A program made the translations under genes and the position numbers. The notes beneath the pieces were generated by a model. The model was given only the letters and a program-made list of their open reading frames with translations. It was not told where the DNA came from and did not search any database. A stretch of DNA of 64,000 nucleotides from Lineus longissimus (Eukaryota; Nemertea; Pilidiophora; Heteronemertea; Lineidae), in contig NC_088319.1 in NCBI RefSeq assembly GCF_910592395.1, positions 16,742,001 through 16,806,000 on the forward strand. The letters are read 5' to 3'. Below are positions 49,633 to 60,810 of the stretch, piece after piece. Within the stretch, counting starts at the first letter, position 1. Each line of letters starts with the position of its first letter.

Positions 49633-51835
49633 TAGTTCAAGAGACTGGCTGGTGTTACTGGTCTAACCTTAGAGTATGGTTTCTCTAAGTCTAAACTGAA
49701 GTCTGGCCGTAGCAATATTCTACCGAAAGTGTGTCTTAGAATTTGACTCGCAGTCATCGGTCCTCATCATAAGGAATCAAAATTCACATGACAGACAGCA
49801 CCACGTCGTGAACAGCTGTGTGGGACCAAGGACAATCTAGCCAGGCTACAACAGCAGAACTTTCCAGACTCTCAACTCATGTAACCCTCCGTGTGGCTAG
49901 TTAATGCACGAAACCTTAGGCTAGCCTACCACAGGAAATTACCTGCTCAGACATAATTATTCCGCCTGGCCGCTAACTAAATAGATCGATGCAGGGACAG
50001 TTACAAGAAGACCTTCAATATCGCCTGAAAGCTGATCATACTCGCATAGAAAATTCGATAATGATTATTCGAATAATTATTGCCTCAAATTACGTGAGAA
50101 TGAAAGTTTTCATTTCAGGAAGGTGATCGATTCTGTAATCAGTAAGTGCTCGTGTATAATCTATGACAGTGTGTGTGGAGGGAATGAATCAAGCGAGGTG
50201 TTTTGAGTCAACAAGGGAGAATCTAGTCTCTCTTTACAATGCTTTAAATAGAGGAAAAGCAATTTCAAAACGGGTGTAAATTCTATTACTGTTCAATAAT
50301 GAGAGGAATAATTTTGTAATCACAGCATGAAATTATTTTTAAATTACGGTTGGAACGATTTTATGTTATCAAGAGTGAATTAATGACAGTCAATTTCATT
50401 TGTGAGATTTTAATATGTAGAATGCACTGCTCATGTATAAAGAGATAAGTATTTTGTTGATGATAAATCCGCAGCGGTCCGGTTTCTACATGATTGAAAA
50501 CATTAATCACATTTTCAACATCATCCAACTTCATGCCTGAAACAGATGGGATCTATCCTAACGACACGTCAGAGTGCACTTTACACATTACCACACCAAT
50601 GTGTTTCAATTTCACAAAAAAAGCTGCAACACCAAGCGCCGATTGAAATTAATGCCCGACGCAAACCGCTTTTTCCGCAGTGCAGTGCAGCCAGTATTCA
50701 GCAGCGATGCCAATAATGAGCTCAAATTGCTATTCTAATATGTAGACGTTCATTAGAACAAGCATTTGGCTTGTAACGCTTTTTCTCAGTATCAAAACCA
50801 AGTCCTTCTAATTCAACTTGGGTATGTTTTGATTCTGTTTCGTACCCGTTTGACTAAAGCTCTTGATAATGATAGTTGAACTTGGCACCACATTCAAATT
50901 CTCAGCAGCTTAAACGCTCGCGCAGTTCATGGTTTAGTCTATAGCATGTCAGAATCCATACTCCAATCATCCGACACACCGATTCTGACTATGTGTTTAT
51001 CAAGATCTAGCGCTCAGAAACCAGTAGCTACCCAGGAGACTTTCTACCCACAGCTCGTGGAGCTCTCCTCATCAAAGGCATCACAACCCGTCAAGGTGAT
51101 CAAGTCTGCAGCTACCTCCCGGATTCCTCCTTTGTCACCAATGCCACTTGATCCCCAACAAACGGCAGAACTCAATCCAGTGTTTGATTAAAATAGTTCT
51201 TTCGCTTTCACTGCATCCAGAGAAGGAAATGAATAAAGCAAACTTAGGCTGATTAATGTTTTGAAACAGAATACGACATGTGCGCAGTGTGTAGCTTGGC
51301 CTAAGTGACAATCCATGTTACCCCGTCGTTTACCCAGGCGGCGATGAAAAATGACGCTCATAATCCAACAACGCAGTCCAGTCTCCTGTGTCTTCTGATC
51401 CAGCTTTTTCGAATACCCCCTTCCAATGAGGCTACTTTAAGAGTGAACTTCGAGATTTTTCTCTTTTAACATGGGACTACCGAGGATATAAGTATGAGGG
51501 AGTCTTCATACCGAACGCAACTCCTTCACAGTCTCAGCGGTCAATGTCCTGAGGTCAGAATCACATCGGAACAGACACCACAACCAGCAGTTTTTACCAA
51601 CGCCATGTCATTTCTCCAAACGCCCACAATTCAACTCAATTTTTCCCTACCCCACCACTTTCCCACCATTCTCAGTTATCCTACAGCAATTTATCGTCAA
51701 AGAAAACATCATCATTTCCCCCATCGTAGATCACTTAGTTACGAGGCTCAGGATGGGAAAATTGTCGACATAATCGTGAGAAACCAACCAAATAATAAGG
51801 ACGTTTAATGTCTATTAGAGGGCTACACTTGTTTT
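49633..51835. other. no recognisable gene
   Basis: AT-rich, with open frames at 50946-51191 and 51494-51808 (plus) that show no domain or splice support. No clear repeat apart from the MITE-like unit that follows at 51836. Confidence 0.5.
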
Positions 51836-51942
51836 CCATCTGAAATGAGCTAAACATTTTAGTCCCGGCTTGGGACTAAAGTAATGTTTCTTAACGCATT
51901 CCAAAACACTCAAGACTAGGTACAATTGGCCATTTCAGATGG
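51836..51942. repeat. nested inverted repeat, MITE-like (107 bp)
   Basis: Outer arms CCATCTGAAATG (51836-51847) and CATTTCAGATGG (51931-51942) are exact reverse complements. Inside lies a second hairpin: AAACATT-TTAGTCCC (51852-51866), loop GGCTT, GGGACTAA, a 3-nt bulge, then AATGTTT (to about 51889). No clear target-site duplication is visible. Confidence 0.75.
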
Positions 51943-53205
51943 ATGCAATAGGAAAAGGGCTCTTGACATTCTGAACCATCAGAGTTACTCGGTCCGTTAC
52001 CTCCCAACGCAGTCCGGGTCGGCGGAGTGGATCCAAGGTGGCTCTTGGCGACTACTATTTATTCGAATTTACACTCTTGGGCAGTTTTTTTATCATCTCC
52101 TGGCCATTCAAACGATACTGGTCTTCTTTCTGCCAACGTAATTACGTTTCCTTGACCCCGTGTGCCAAATTGTCATCATAAACCACTGATAAAATATTGG
52201 AGATGACAATTTATAATATTGCAGGATCATTTACAATTAATGAAATTGGTCACATTGAAGGAAATAATCATTTGGTATGGTATGGTGATTACTAACTGAA
52301 TTCTGGATACCAGTATATCACACTTATTTCGGAGAGGCAATCAGTTATTGAGACAATTGGGTGCCTTATTCGATTGTTTTCGTATTTCCTTGGTGCGCTA
52401 TCACGCGAAGGCACATTTGAAGGATGCCTTCAGTCCTTCCGTCGCTGTACTTTTGGAAGATAAAGCTCATTATAAAGTCATTGGCATTTTTTTAGTATGC
52501 CCCCACCCCACCCCGGCTAATCTCTTCTTCGAGCTCTCAACATGATTCATCAACCTCCGAGTATTTTCAAGAAATCCATCAGTGCGCATTAGCCATAAAA
52601 GTCCACATTATTATTCTATCGAGGCTAATTGAAAAAGCGATATTTTTGCAGTACAACTTTTTATTTACCTCATTTCCACAGTTTTCGCTTTCACAAATAC
52701 GAACATCAAATCACCCTAAAAACTGTTGAGATGTATAATGCTTAATATAAAGCAGTTTTTCAGGCGGAGTAGCTTACTCTGCATGATTTATTTTCGGTAT
52801 CATGACATCCGGCAACTCTGCACCGATGAATGACATTTTTCAGGCAGTTTCAGACATTTGCGTGATGTGTGCCGTTGCCCTGAAACTGACAGTGAAGCTT
52901 GGGTCACGTCACACTGTATCGAATGAACAAACCTATTGAACCGGCATAATTGATATCAGGACTTAGTAATGATGACATGCCCGATGGATGTCATTATTAA
53001 CCGCTGCAACATCAATCAAATATACAAATCTGGCTGAGGGAATATATGGTTCACTGGTCAATTGCCATGATCCTAGTGCTTTCCATTTTAACTGTTGCCT
53101 TGATGGTGTAGCTCATTAATTGGGTACACCGTTATCATCCATACGAATTTGCTGAAACTCTGAGCTATGGTTTTGTACATGTATATCTGTCTATTCAACG
53201 GCATT

Positions 53206-53422
53206 GCTGATATTAACTGACTTTAGCATGTCCGAGGTCACCACAGTGGTTTATAGCGTTAGCAGAGCTGCATCTATCAATCACTTTCCTCAAGACATCA
53301 CTAATAAACTGACGTCAGCATGTCGAATGCCATCACAAACATGGGTTAACATTACATGCGCAGCTGCGTTAGTAGAGCTGCGTCCATCTCCCACTTCCCT
53401 AAAGGCATCACTAATTAGCTGA
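53206..53422. repeat. imperfect tandem duplication of about 100 bp
   Basis: TTAGCATGTCCGAGGTCACCAC (53223) and GTCAGCATGTCGAATGCCATCAC (53315) head two units. Each runs to GTTAG(C/T)AGAGCTGC(A/G)TC and then A(A/G)(A/G)(C)ATCACTAAT. Confidence 0.65.
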
Positions 53423-56359
53423 TCAATACCACCCATACAAGCACAATCCGATCGTCACTGTTGATCTTGACGATCAATGTACGTCAATAGGCGATATTTG
53501 AGTTAGCCTCCCCAAGAACATCTGCAAGTGGTCTGTATGTATTCTAACACTACACAGTGCATTCGATCAGAATATTGTCACCAAAGCCATACTGGCTTTG
53601 ACATATAGTGAAGGCTTTGAATTGAATCCCAGTATACAACATCTGCCTGTTAGCTATTGTCAGAGGGAGGGTAGATACCGTGGACTACATTCTATGCGGT
53701 CGATGATGAGGCATATGACTTGCATATGGTTAATGTAAAGGACTTAGTTCGTTTTGCCTTGCAGCTCTACAGCTATTGTCGCTGCTTGATATGCGACGCT
53801 AGAATAATGTTAGCAGAATATAGCGACAGTTGAGCACTCTATAGGTTGAAACATCATATCGACAACCATTCTATAACTAATCACTATCGGCAGCGTATAC
53901 ATACATCAAAAGACTTCATTAGTAACAGCCAATATCTACCATCTTTAAAACAGCCTACGGTAGTAAGCCAACAGTAGCGCATGATTATCAGTATCGTTCT
54001 AGAATAACGGTTGAATCAAGCATGAAACCAAAACATTAATTGCCTTGACAGCCATATCATCTGCGGTATATGCGAGCCCATTTAATACAACACGACTGCG
54101 ACTTACGCTAGGTAGCTTTCTGCCATGTGGTAGGCTCAAACATTCTGATTGCTGTATTGAGTTTTTGCATCAGATCCATTCGCAGGATTAAGCAAGCGTA
54201 TCTAGTAGTCATCCTGGCACGATACACGAATGACAACAACATCATTGAATGGCACTGCAGGATCAATTCGAGTAGACTCATCTCTACATCTATCTTCAAT
54301 ATCTCATCAAGCATCATTCCCCAGGCTTGCCATGAATGATCCACTGAATGATCACGGCATGGTCTGGATCATCACTGATTCTGATAGCGGCTTTTTTATC
54401 TCCGTATCTCCGTATAAAGTTCTGATTGTGCTTTTCTATCACTACAGTAGTCGACATCGGATTAAGCACGTTCAGCAGAGGCTTCCATGATGAATGCCAG
54501 TCTCAAATCATCCACGATTAATTGCCTCATCGATAAGCTCTAAGTATGTCTATTGGTATCCCGACTGTTGAATTGCTGTAAGTCAGCCCCGCCAGGGGGG
54601 GGGGGGGGGTCTGTGTAAAGATGATTGCAGCATGGAAAGCCCGGTGGTCAGTAGGGAATCGTTCACAATTATAATGGACTCACCCAAATCCTTTCTTAAA
54701 CTGATCCTTCAGGGGTGTATGCAATCTCACCACGACTACCTTCCATTCACACATTGTCAATCTCCTACAAAGCCTTCATCAGCGCGCTTGCGCATTTAAA
54801 GTTCAAGGTCATAACAAGTTCTCATAAACGGCTTATATTGGCAATTTCCTGTAGAGGCTCGCTCATCAGTACATATCAACAAGCCGTAAATGATTATAGC
54901 AAGCACAAGGCCATCACGGATTCTACTGAACCATCTTATCACCATATGAGAAGAACCACTACGTACGTATGATACCTCTTTCAATACAATGGCTGATTAT
55001 TAAAGGTAGACTGTTAGCAGGAGTCAGGGTAGGCTAGGTTACGTTGCACGTATTTGCCGATAGCTGTCTCTACGGTCTTACAGTACATCGGCACTATTAC
55101 AATCCACACATGTTTATTACTAAGGGAAAAAATATACTAATTCATTACTCAATCAGCTGAAACTGCATGAAATGGCTTGCTATTAGGTTCTGATTATCAG
55201 TTTCTGATCACAGTTACCTGACTACCTTCAATTTGACCCCCAGCTCATATCTTTAGTCCACCCAATGGTTACATACTTCAAGTACATTCGAAGTAGCTTT
55301 TCAAAAGTCGCTATCAACATTCTGCGCGATGACTGGCTGTCAAAATCTCATCGATCAGGAAGACTTTCTTATGTAGCCGTATTATCTGATAATCATAAAA
55401 CACAGATACATTAACTAATCTCAACATTCTGTCATATAAGATGAAATATCGGTATGAGGGGAGCTTTTTCTCTTTCACCCAACATACCATTATGCAACAG
55501 AGTCCACCAATGTCATCAATGCTATAGGCGAGGAATCGCGGGAATCGACACGAGCCATGCCATTCCGTCACATGAAAAAATAAATTGGTATCCCAGGGAG
55601 ATTTTTTAGTTACCATGGCAACACTTTGTCTTACTGATCATCTCGCAATGATTTTTCAATTACCTAATTTCCTATTGAATGTCACACTTGCAGCAGACGG
55701 TAAAAAATAGCTCAGCGTATATGAGGCACATTCAGAGAAAGACGATCCGGCCTGCACCATCATCACGGGCATAGGCCGTAAAAGCTGAACCTAATTTCCG
55801 TTCTCCTGTGTTTTTTTGAGATTGTTGTTTGGCATGATGGCGAATTGAATGGATTCAATTTCCGATTCTCCTTCACCGCGCCGATGGAAATATGAAAAAT
55901 ATTGTGCTCGATGAGATAATGACGAGGGGACTTGCATGAAGTCTTTGCGATGGCATCTTGATGTTGACCAATAGCGTGATTAATCTTAATCCGTCACCAC
56001 TGGCCGGACTAAAGGAGGATAAGAGCTGCCGTTTGGGGAATATAAATGAAACATTTGCAGACACTTCATGCACAATCTGGTCTTGGACCAAATATATTCA
56101 ATTTGTTGCTGCAGCTCTATTCGCGTTACTCAAAGATCTTGTAAACGAATTCCTCCGGGAGATGCTGATTTACATCTCTAAGCGCTGCAACATGTGACGC
56201 ACAGCCTACATGTATACATATCATTGGACCAATCCGATAAGTGTTCACTACATGTATCCAATGTTTAAAAACAGCACCCATCGACCGACACAAATAGTAT
56301 TTTCCAAAATGTTTTTTGCCCACATAACCGCACCACGACCCTAAGTTATTATTCTTGTC
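53423..56359. other. no recognisable gene; poly-G run
   Basis: Contains the poly-G run at 54596 and two TACATGTA sites near 56209 and 56248. No domain recognised. Confidence 0.5.
54596..54610. repeat. poly-G run
   Basis: A run of about 15 G after CCGCCA. Such runs are both mutable and error-prone to sequence. Confidence 0.85.
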
Positions 56360-56425
56360 TTGATGGCAAAGTGATTCGGAAAGCTGGCCAAGTGATTTGG
56401 AAAGGTCGAAGGTTGAGCCCCCTTT
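56360..56425 (+). mobile_element. tRNA-derived SINE relic (A and B boxes)
   Basis: TGGCAAAGTGATTCGG at 56363 is a near-perfect Pol III A box, and AGGTTGAGCCCC at about 56410 is a B-box-like sequence 48 nt later, tRNA-like spacing. A second A-box-like stretch TGGCCAAGTGATTTGG lies between them. No complete cloverleaf can be drawn. A SINE head fits better than a tRNA gene. Confidence 0.45.
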
Positions 56426-57839
56426 GTAGCTCTTTCCGATGGATGCCGGTATGTTAGCCAGCTACAGTTAAATAATATGGTACAAACTGCCTTCTCGCTA
56501 GGGCCCTGGCATTAAAGATAGGGGTTTGTATTTTCGTAATTGGTGACGCTGTGATAAACAAACTTCACGTACAATTTTGCAATACCATCCTAACCATTTC
56601 CCAGGAACTGTAGACTTGCACTAGACGAGCAAAAACAGCCTCAGTCAACAGCACAAGATCAAAATAAATTTTTCGCTGATTTTTGTCACGACCGTGATCA
56701 CAAAATCAATTTGGACAATTTCCCATGTCAATATGCTCACGACATGTTGTCAGTTTTTTTGATCGCCCACCTATTGATCGCATTTTCACATTCATCAGTA
56801 TTTCCTGCAACTGGGATTTATATAAAGTGACGATTTCGTGCTGGAGATTAAGTCAAAATGTCAAGCGAAAGTTTTAAACCTCCGATATTTTATCCACTTA
56901 CATGGATGAATGCAGGGTGTCTTTCATAAACATGTTGAACGTTGATATTTCAACAGCAATCACCGAATACTTATGGAAATCCAATTCGTCCATAATGGTG
57001 ATATGGACTGACCACCCGTCTTGGCACTGTAGCCCGGTCTTAGCATGGTGAAGACTGACAGGCAGAATTCTTGGGCTCTGTCATCTATAAGGCAAATGCT
57101 TGTAACCCTTTCAGACATTTTGAGCATTTTCAGTCAACCAAATGGGTGCTAGACAGTCCTCGGTTTCGTAAGATCAGAATTAATTGGTCTTTGCAGTTTT
57201 CCAAAGCTACATCATATTCACAAACTGAAGTCGACGACTTTAGCCTGTAGGTCTATCATAAACTGCTTCCCAAACTGAATCTGAAAGACTAGCCAAGAGA
57301 ATTGATACTTCAATATAGAATTGATTGAATTATATGGGAGCAAATTGTGTTACTCGAGTTAGACATGCAATGCACATGGATATCACATGATCGATTACCG
57401 TCAGATTGTTTCAACCTGCACTCGATTTGACAGCTCATCTCAGTGTGGTTAAAAGGACTAGTGGCAATAAATCCTGCTGGCTGTCCCAGTAAGTCTCACA
57501 ACTAGTACTTTCATCCATACCACACTAATAGAGTTCATGTATCGCCAATGCCTTTCAATAGCTAGCCATGTGCTACAGCAAACATTCTGTGGTCATTGTA
57601 CTCGCTACTTTAACATCTAAAGCAAAATGTATATGGAAGAATTCACTTGTATTCCCTCCTCAATATCTTCGCCTCCTACTCGGAATTATTTGACACTTAT
57701 GGGCTGTTACATGAATACACATTATAGGTAATATCATCAGTTGGAAACATGTAGTGTTGACCCTGTCTATGCCACATACAGACCACGAGAGCAGTTCCTC
57801 TGTATCGGCAGTGCAAGGCGACAACTAACCCAACAATAT

Positions 57840-57945
57840 GCCCGGTTGTTCAAAGCGGAACCTCAAGGGATCATCAGGAAGTTTCGTATAGCGGACACTA
57901 AAACTTAACGGTCGCTAAACCAACCAGGTTTTGAACAGCCGGACC
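57840..57945. repeat. MITE-like element with 14-bp imperfect terminal inverted repeats
   Basis: The left end CCCGGTTGTTCAAAGC (57841) pairs with the right end TTTTGAACAGCCGG (57930-57942) with two mismatches. The 106-bp unit lacks coding capacity. Ends of the form GGTTGTTCAAA...TTTGAACAACC are familiar to me from small palindromic elements of marine invertebrates, but the family is not proven. Confidence 0.6.
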
Positions 57946-58917
57946 ATGATAAACTGCAGTAGAAACAGTATAAAGAACACTCACAGATATACTACATCTC
58001 GTATACAACTATGAAAATAACAACCAACATCTATCACTATTTATCCTCACCCACGAACACTTCGTCGATCACTCTCTTACTTCATAAAAAGCGTCCCGCT
58101 TTTTATCATTCAAGCCTCGGCGGCCCCCTTATTTTCAATTACCACCAATTGTCTCCACATCGAGCCACGCAATTCACCCATCGCTCCAACAACACTTCGC
58201 CACGATGCATTTGTCATTATTTTTGGATGACATATTTTGTCCAAAGCGAAGATAGATCACACCCAAATGGATATAGTTGGCTTCACGGGGATGTAACCAT
58301 GGCCATTGTCGTTAGTGCTTCTCTCAATATGATACGTTTTGTTCTGATGTGTGATTTCCTTACATATCGTCGAACAGAAAAAAGAATTTTGATGTCTGAT
58401 AACCTTGAATGACATACTGATTATTCAGTTTTGTGAAGAGGCTGTAAATATAGAAGATCAATGTGTTAGCTTGCAGTTAGAGAAGGTTAGGGGTTTGGGT
58501 CAGCGTTACGGCTAGACTATCCGAAAGAAGCAGACAGAATGCAGACATGCTATTTCTCGAACGAGCCGAGCCATGAAGTATCTGCCATTGTATCGGGGCC
58601 AAATCACCAGCTGAATGTCTGTCACCTTTCCACAGTCAACAGCGAACACTCTTACAATCCGCGCTCCCTGATCGGACATATGGCATCCAGGAGAAGACGT
58701 GAAGTCCATCTTGATTTCCGCTGAGGTTTCATGGCTAGCTCCACCACAATCAACGTTGTGACGGGATCAATACTCGACGAAGAGGCTCCCTGGTTGGGAT
58801 TCAATGCTGTCGACACCATCATGAATTGTTGATCGCAATCTTAGTCCAGAAGCTGCTCGTCATATTGTTGCTGATTTGTCTGCTTTTTAAGCTATGAACT
58901 TGAAATGAAATGATTTT

Positions 58918-59296
58918 CATTTGAGGAGGGGCTCCAGACTCCTCTCGTTCTAAAGATCGAACCTTCAGTTCACCCTGGGCGGGGCCCTCTTTCATTTGAG
59001 GAGGGGCTCCAGACTCCTCTCGTTCTAAAGATCGAACCTTCAGTTCACCCTGGGCGGGGCCCCTCTTTCATTTGAGGAGGGGCTCCAGACTCCTCTCGTT
59101 CTAAAGATCGAACCTTCAGTTCACCCTGGGCGGGGCCCCTCTTTCATTTGAGGAGGGGCTCCAGACTCCTCTCGTTCTAAAGATCGAACCTTCAGTTCAC
59201 CCTGGGCGGGGCCCCTCTTTCATTTGAGGAGGCGCTCCAGACTCCTCTCGTCCTAAAGACCGAACCTTCAGTTCACCCTGAGCGGGGCCCCTCTTT
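58918..59296. repeat. GC-rich satellite: 5 x 75/76 bp with internal hairpins
   Basis: Units begin CATTTGAGGAGGGGCTCC at 58918, 58993, 59069, 59145 and 59221. The first is one base shorter (GGGGCCCTC instead of GGGGCCCCTC) and the last carries several substitutions. Across each junction GCCCCTC pairs with GAGGGGC, and within each unit GAGGAG pairs with CTCCTC, so every unit can fold. GC content is well above the surroundings. Confidence 0.95.
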
Positions 59297-60072
59297 TCCA
59301 ACATTTTTGGATCTGTCACTCACGAGTCGCAGACAGTATCCAATATCCTATTACAGGCGAAAATCTATCTCAGGCTCCCCGTATCGACGTCCTCTACAGT
59401 AATAACACACCCCGCAGAGAAAGAATTCAATTATACCACATCAACTGTTTACGCTCCTATACATTCTCCCAAAATACTGGTAACCAATTTCCCATCAGAA
59501 AAAAACCTTCCCGCCGTCAGATAATACCTGTCATCACGCTGACCACAGCGAAATGATTTCGCCGTCTTGTGTGATCTTACAGCATATCGTCGCTTTCAGG
59601 TAAAAAAAGGTATAGGTTTCTGGAGATATAAACAGGAGCGTTCTATCATTGGTATTTTTTATATTGACAGGACTGGTGTCATTGCCACAAGACATGCGGC
59701 TGAATAGCTGCTATTTAGATGAAACAAATCGCAGGTGCGATTTCTCACAATTAAGGCCTGGATCCCACTGAATCATTTTTCCGCTGGAGGGTTAGCGTCT
59801 CTTGATTACAGTGGCCACATGCCGCGCCAACGAGTAATCTAAAATACTAGTACCAAATACCTCTTGAGCCAACTTTAATTTTTACACTTCGGCAACCGCT
59901 CTAGAAAAGGCTCAAGTAGGACGAGTCAAGCATTAACTGCAAGATGTCGTTCTTCTTAATGATGTTTAAAACATACATATTCATTGCTATCAACTGTTGT
60001 TGCTGTATCATGGACTGTCTAACGTTTACTAGAATATCCCCCTTCCTGCCTTCTGTCATCAACACAGCTACA

Positions 60073-60073
60073 T

Positions 60074-60105
<32 letters not shown>
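60073..60105. repeat. (TG)n(G)n microsatellite
   Basis: TGTGTGTGTGTGTG followed by an uninterrupted run of about 16-18 G. Length within the G run may be unreliable in an assembly. Confidence 0.9.
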
Positions 60106-60149
60106 TAAGACCCACAACAGGAGCAAACCATCAGCCTACTGATGTACTG

Positions 60150-60260
60150 AGGATGTCGAAAACTTAACAGCTTACACCTTACAATGAGAGCAACATGGGC
60201 CATTAGCACACCAACATGTTCTAGGGATGTCGAAACCTTAACAGCTTACACCTTAGTATA
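60150..60260. repeat. pair of direct repeats of about 35 bp
   Basis: GGATGTCGAAAACTTAACAG followed by CTTACACCTTA at about 60152, and GGATGTCGAAACCTTAACAG followed by the same text at about 60225. It lies just before the satellite at 60376. Confidence 0.8.
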
Positions 60261-60375
60261 ACACAGGCTCCCATCTGATGCGGACATCCGCTTTCATTAG
60301 AATGTCGCAGGAGATTACTAGTAGCCATCATCCCCTGGTGACGATGGAAGTCCGCCTGATCTTGCTATCCTAAAC

Positions 60376-60810
60376 GCTTCCGCCAGCTGGTGTCGTAAGA
60401 TGACAGGATGTCATCACCAAAACACGCAAGTCATTTCCTGGTGGACTGAACAACAGTCTAGTTGGTAACACATCTAAGATTCGGTATCGTTGACAGGAAC
60501 CGAGTTGGTGCAGATAATTAGATCCTCGGCCAACTGAGATTGCTTCCGCGAGTTCGCAGGATAGCATCACTGAAACATCCAAGTCGTTTACGAGAGGAAT
60601 GACCAACAGTTGTGATGGTTGCACATCTCAGGTTCTGTATCATCATTTGGCTCCAGACAGGAACTGAGTCGTAGGTTTCTACATGGTGAAATGATTGGAT
60701 CTCAGCCCATCTGAGATTGCTTCCGCCAGCTGTTCATAGGGTATCATCACCAAAACATGCAAGTCGTTTACTGGAGGGATAATCAACAGAATTGTCAGTA
60801 TGTATCTCGG
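60376..60810. repeat. degenerate satellite, unit about 166-177 bp, about 2.5 copies
   Basis: GCTTCCGCCAGCTGG (60376), GCTTCCGCGAGTTCGC (60542) and GCTTCCGCCAGCTGTTC (60719) head three units. Each is followed by a form of ATCACCAAAACA(C/T)GCAAGTCGTTTACTGGAGG. Shared text shows period and order; divergence is substantial. Confidence 0.85.

Noticed and set aside
50946-51191. 81-codon plus-strand open frame; another frame reads CSYLPDSSFVTNAT
   Set aside because: Neither frame matches a family I know, and no splice or promoter context is visible.
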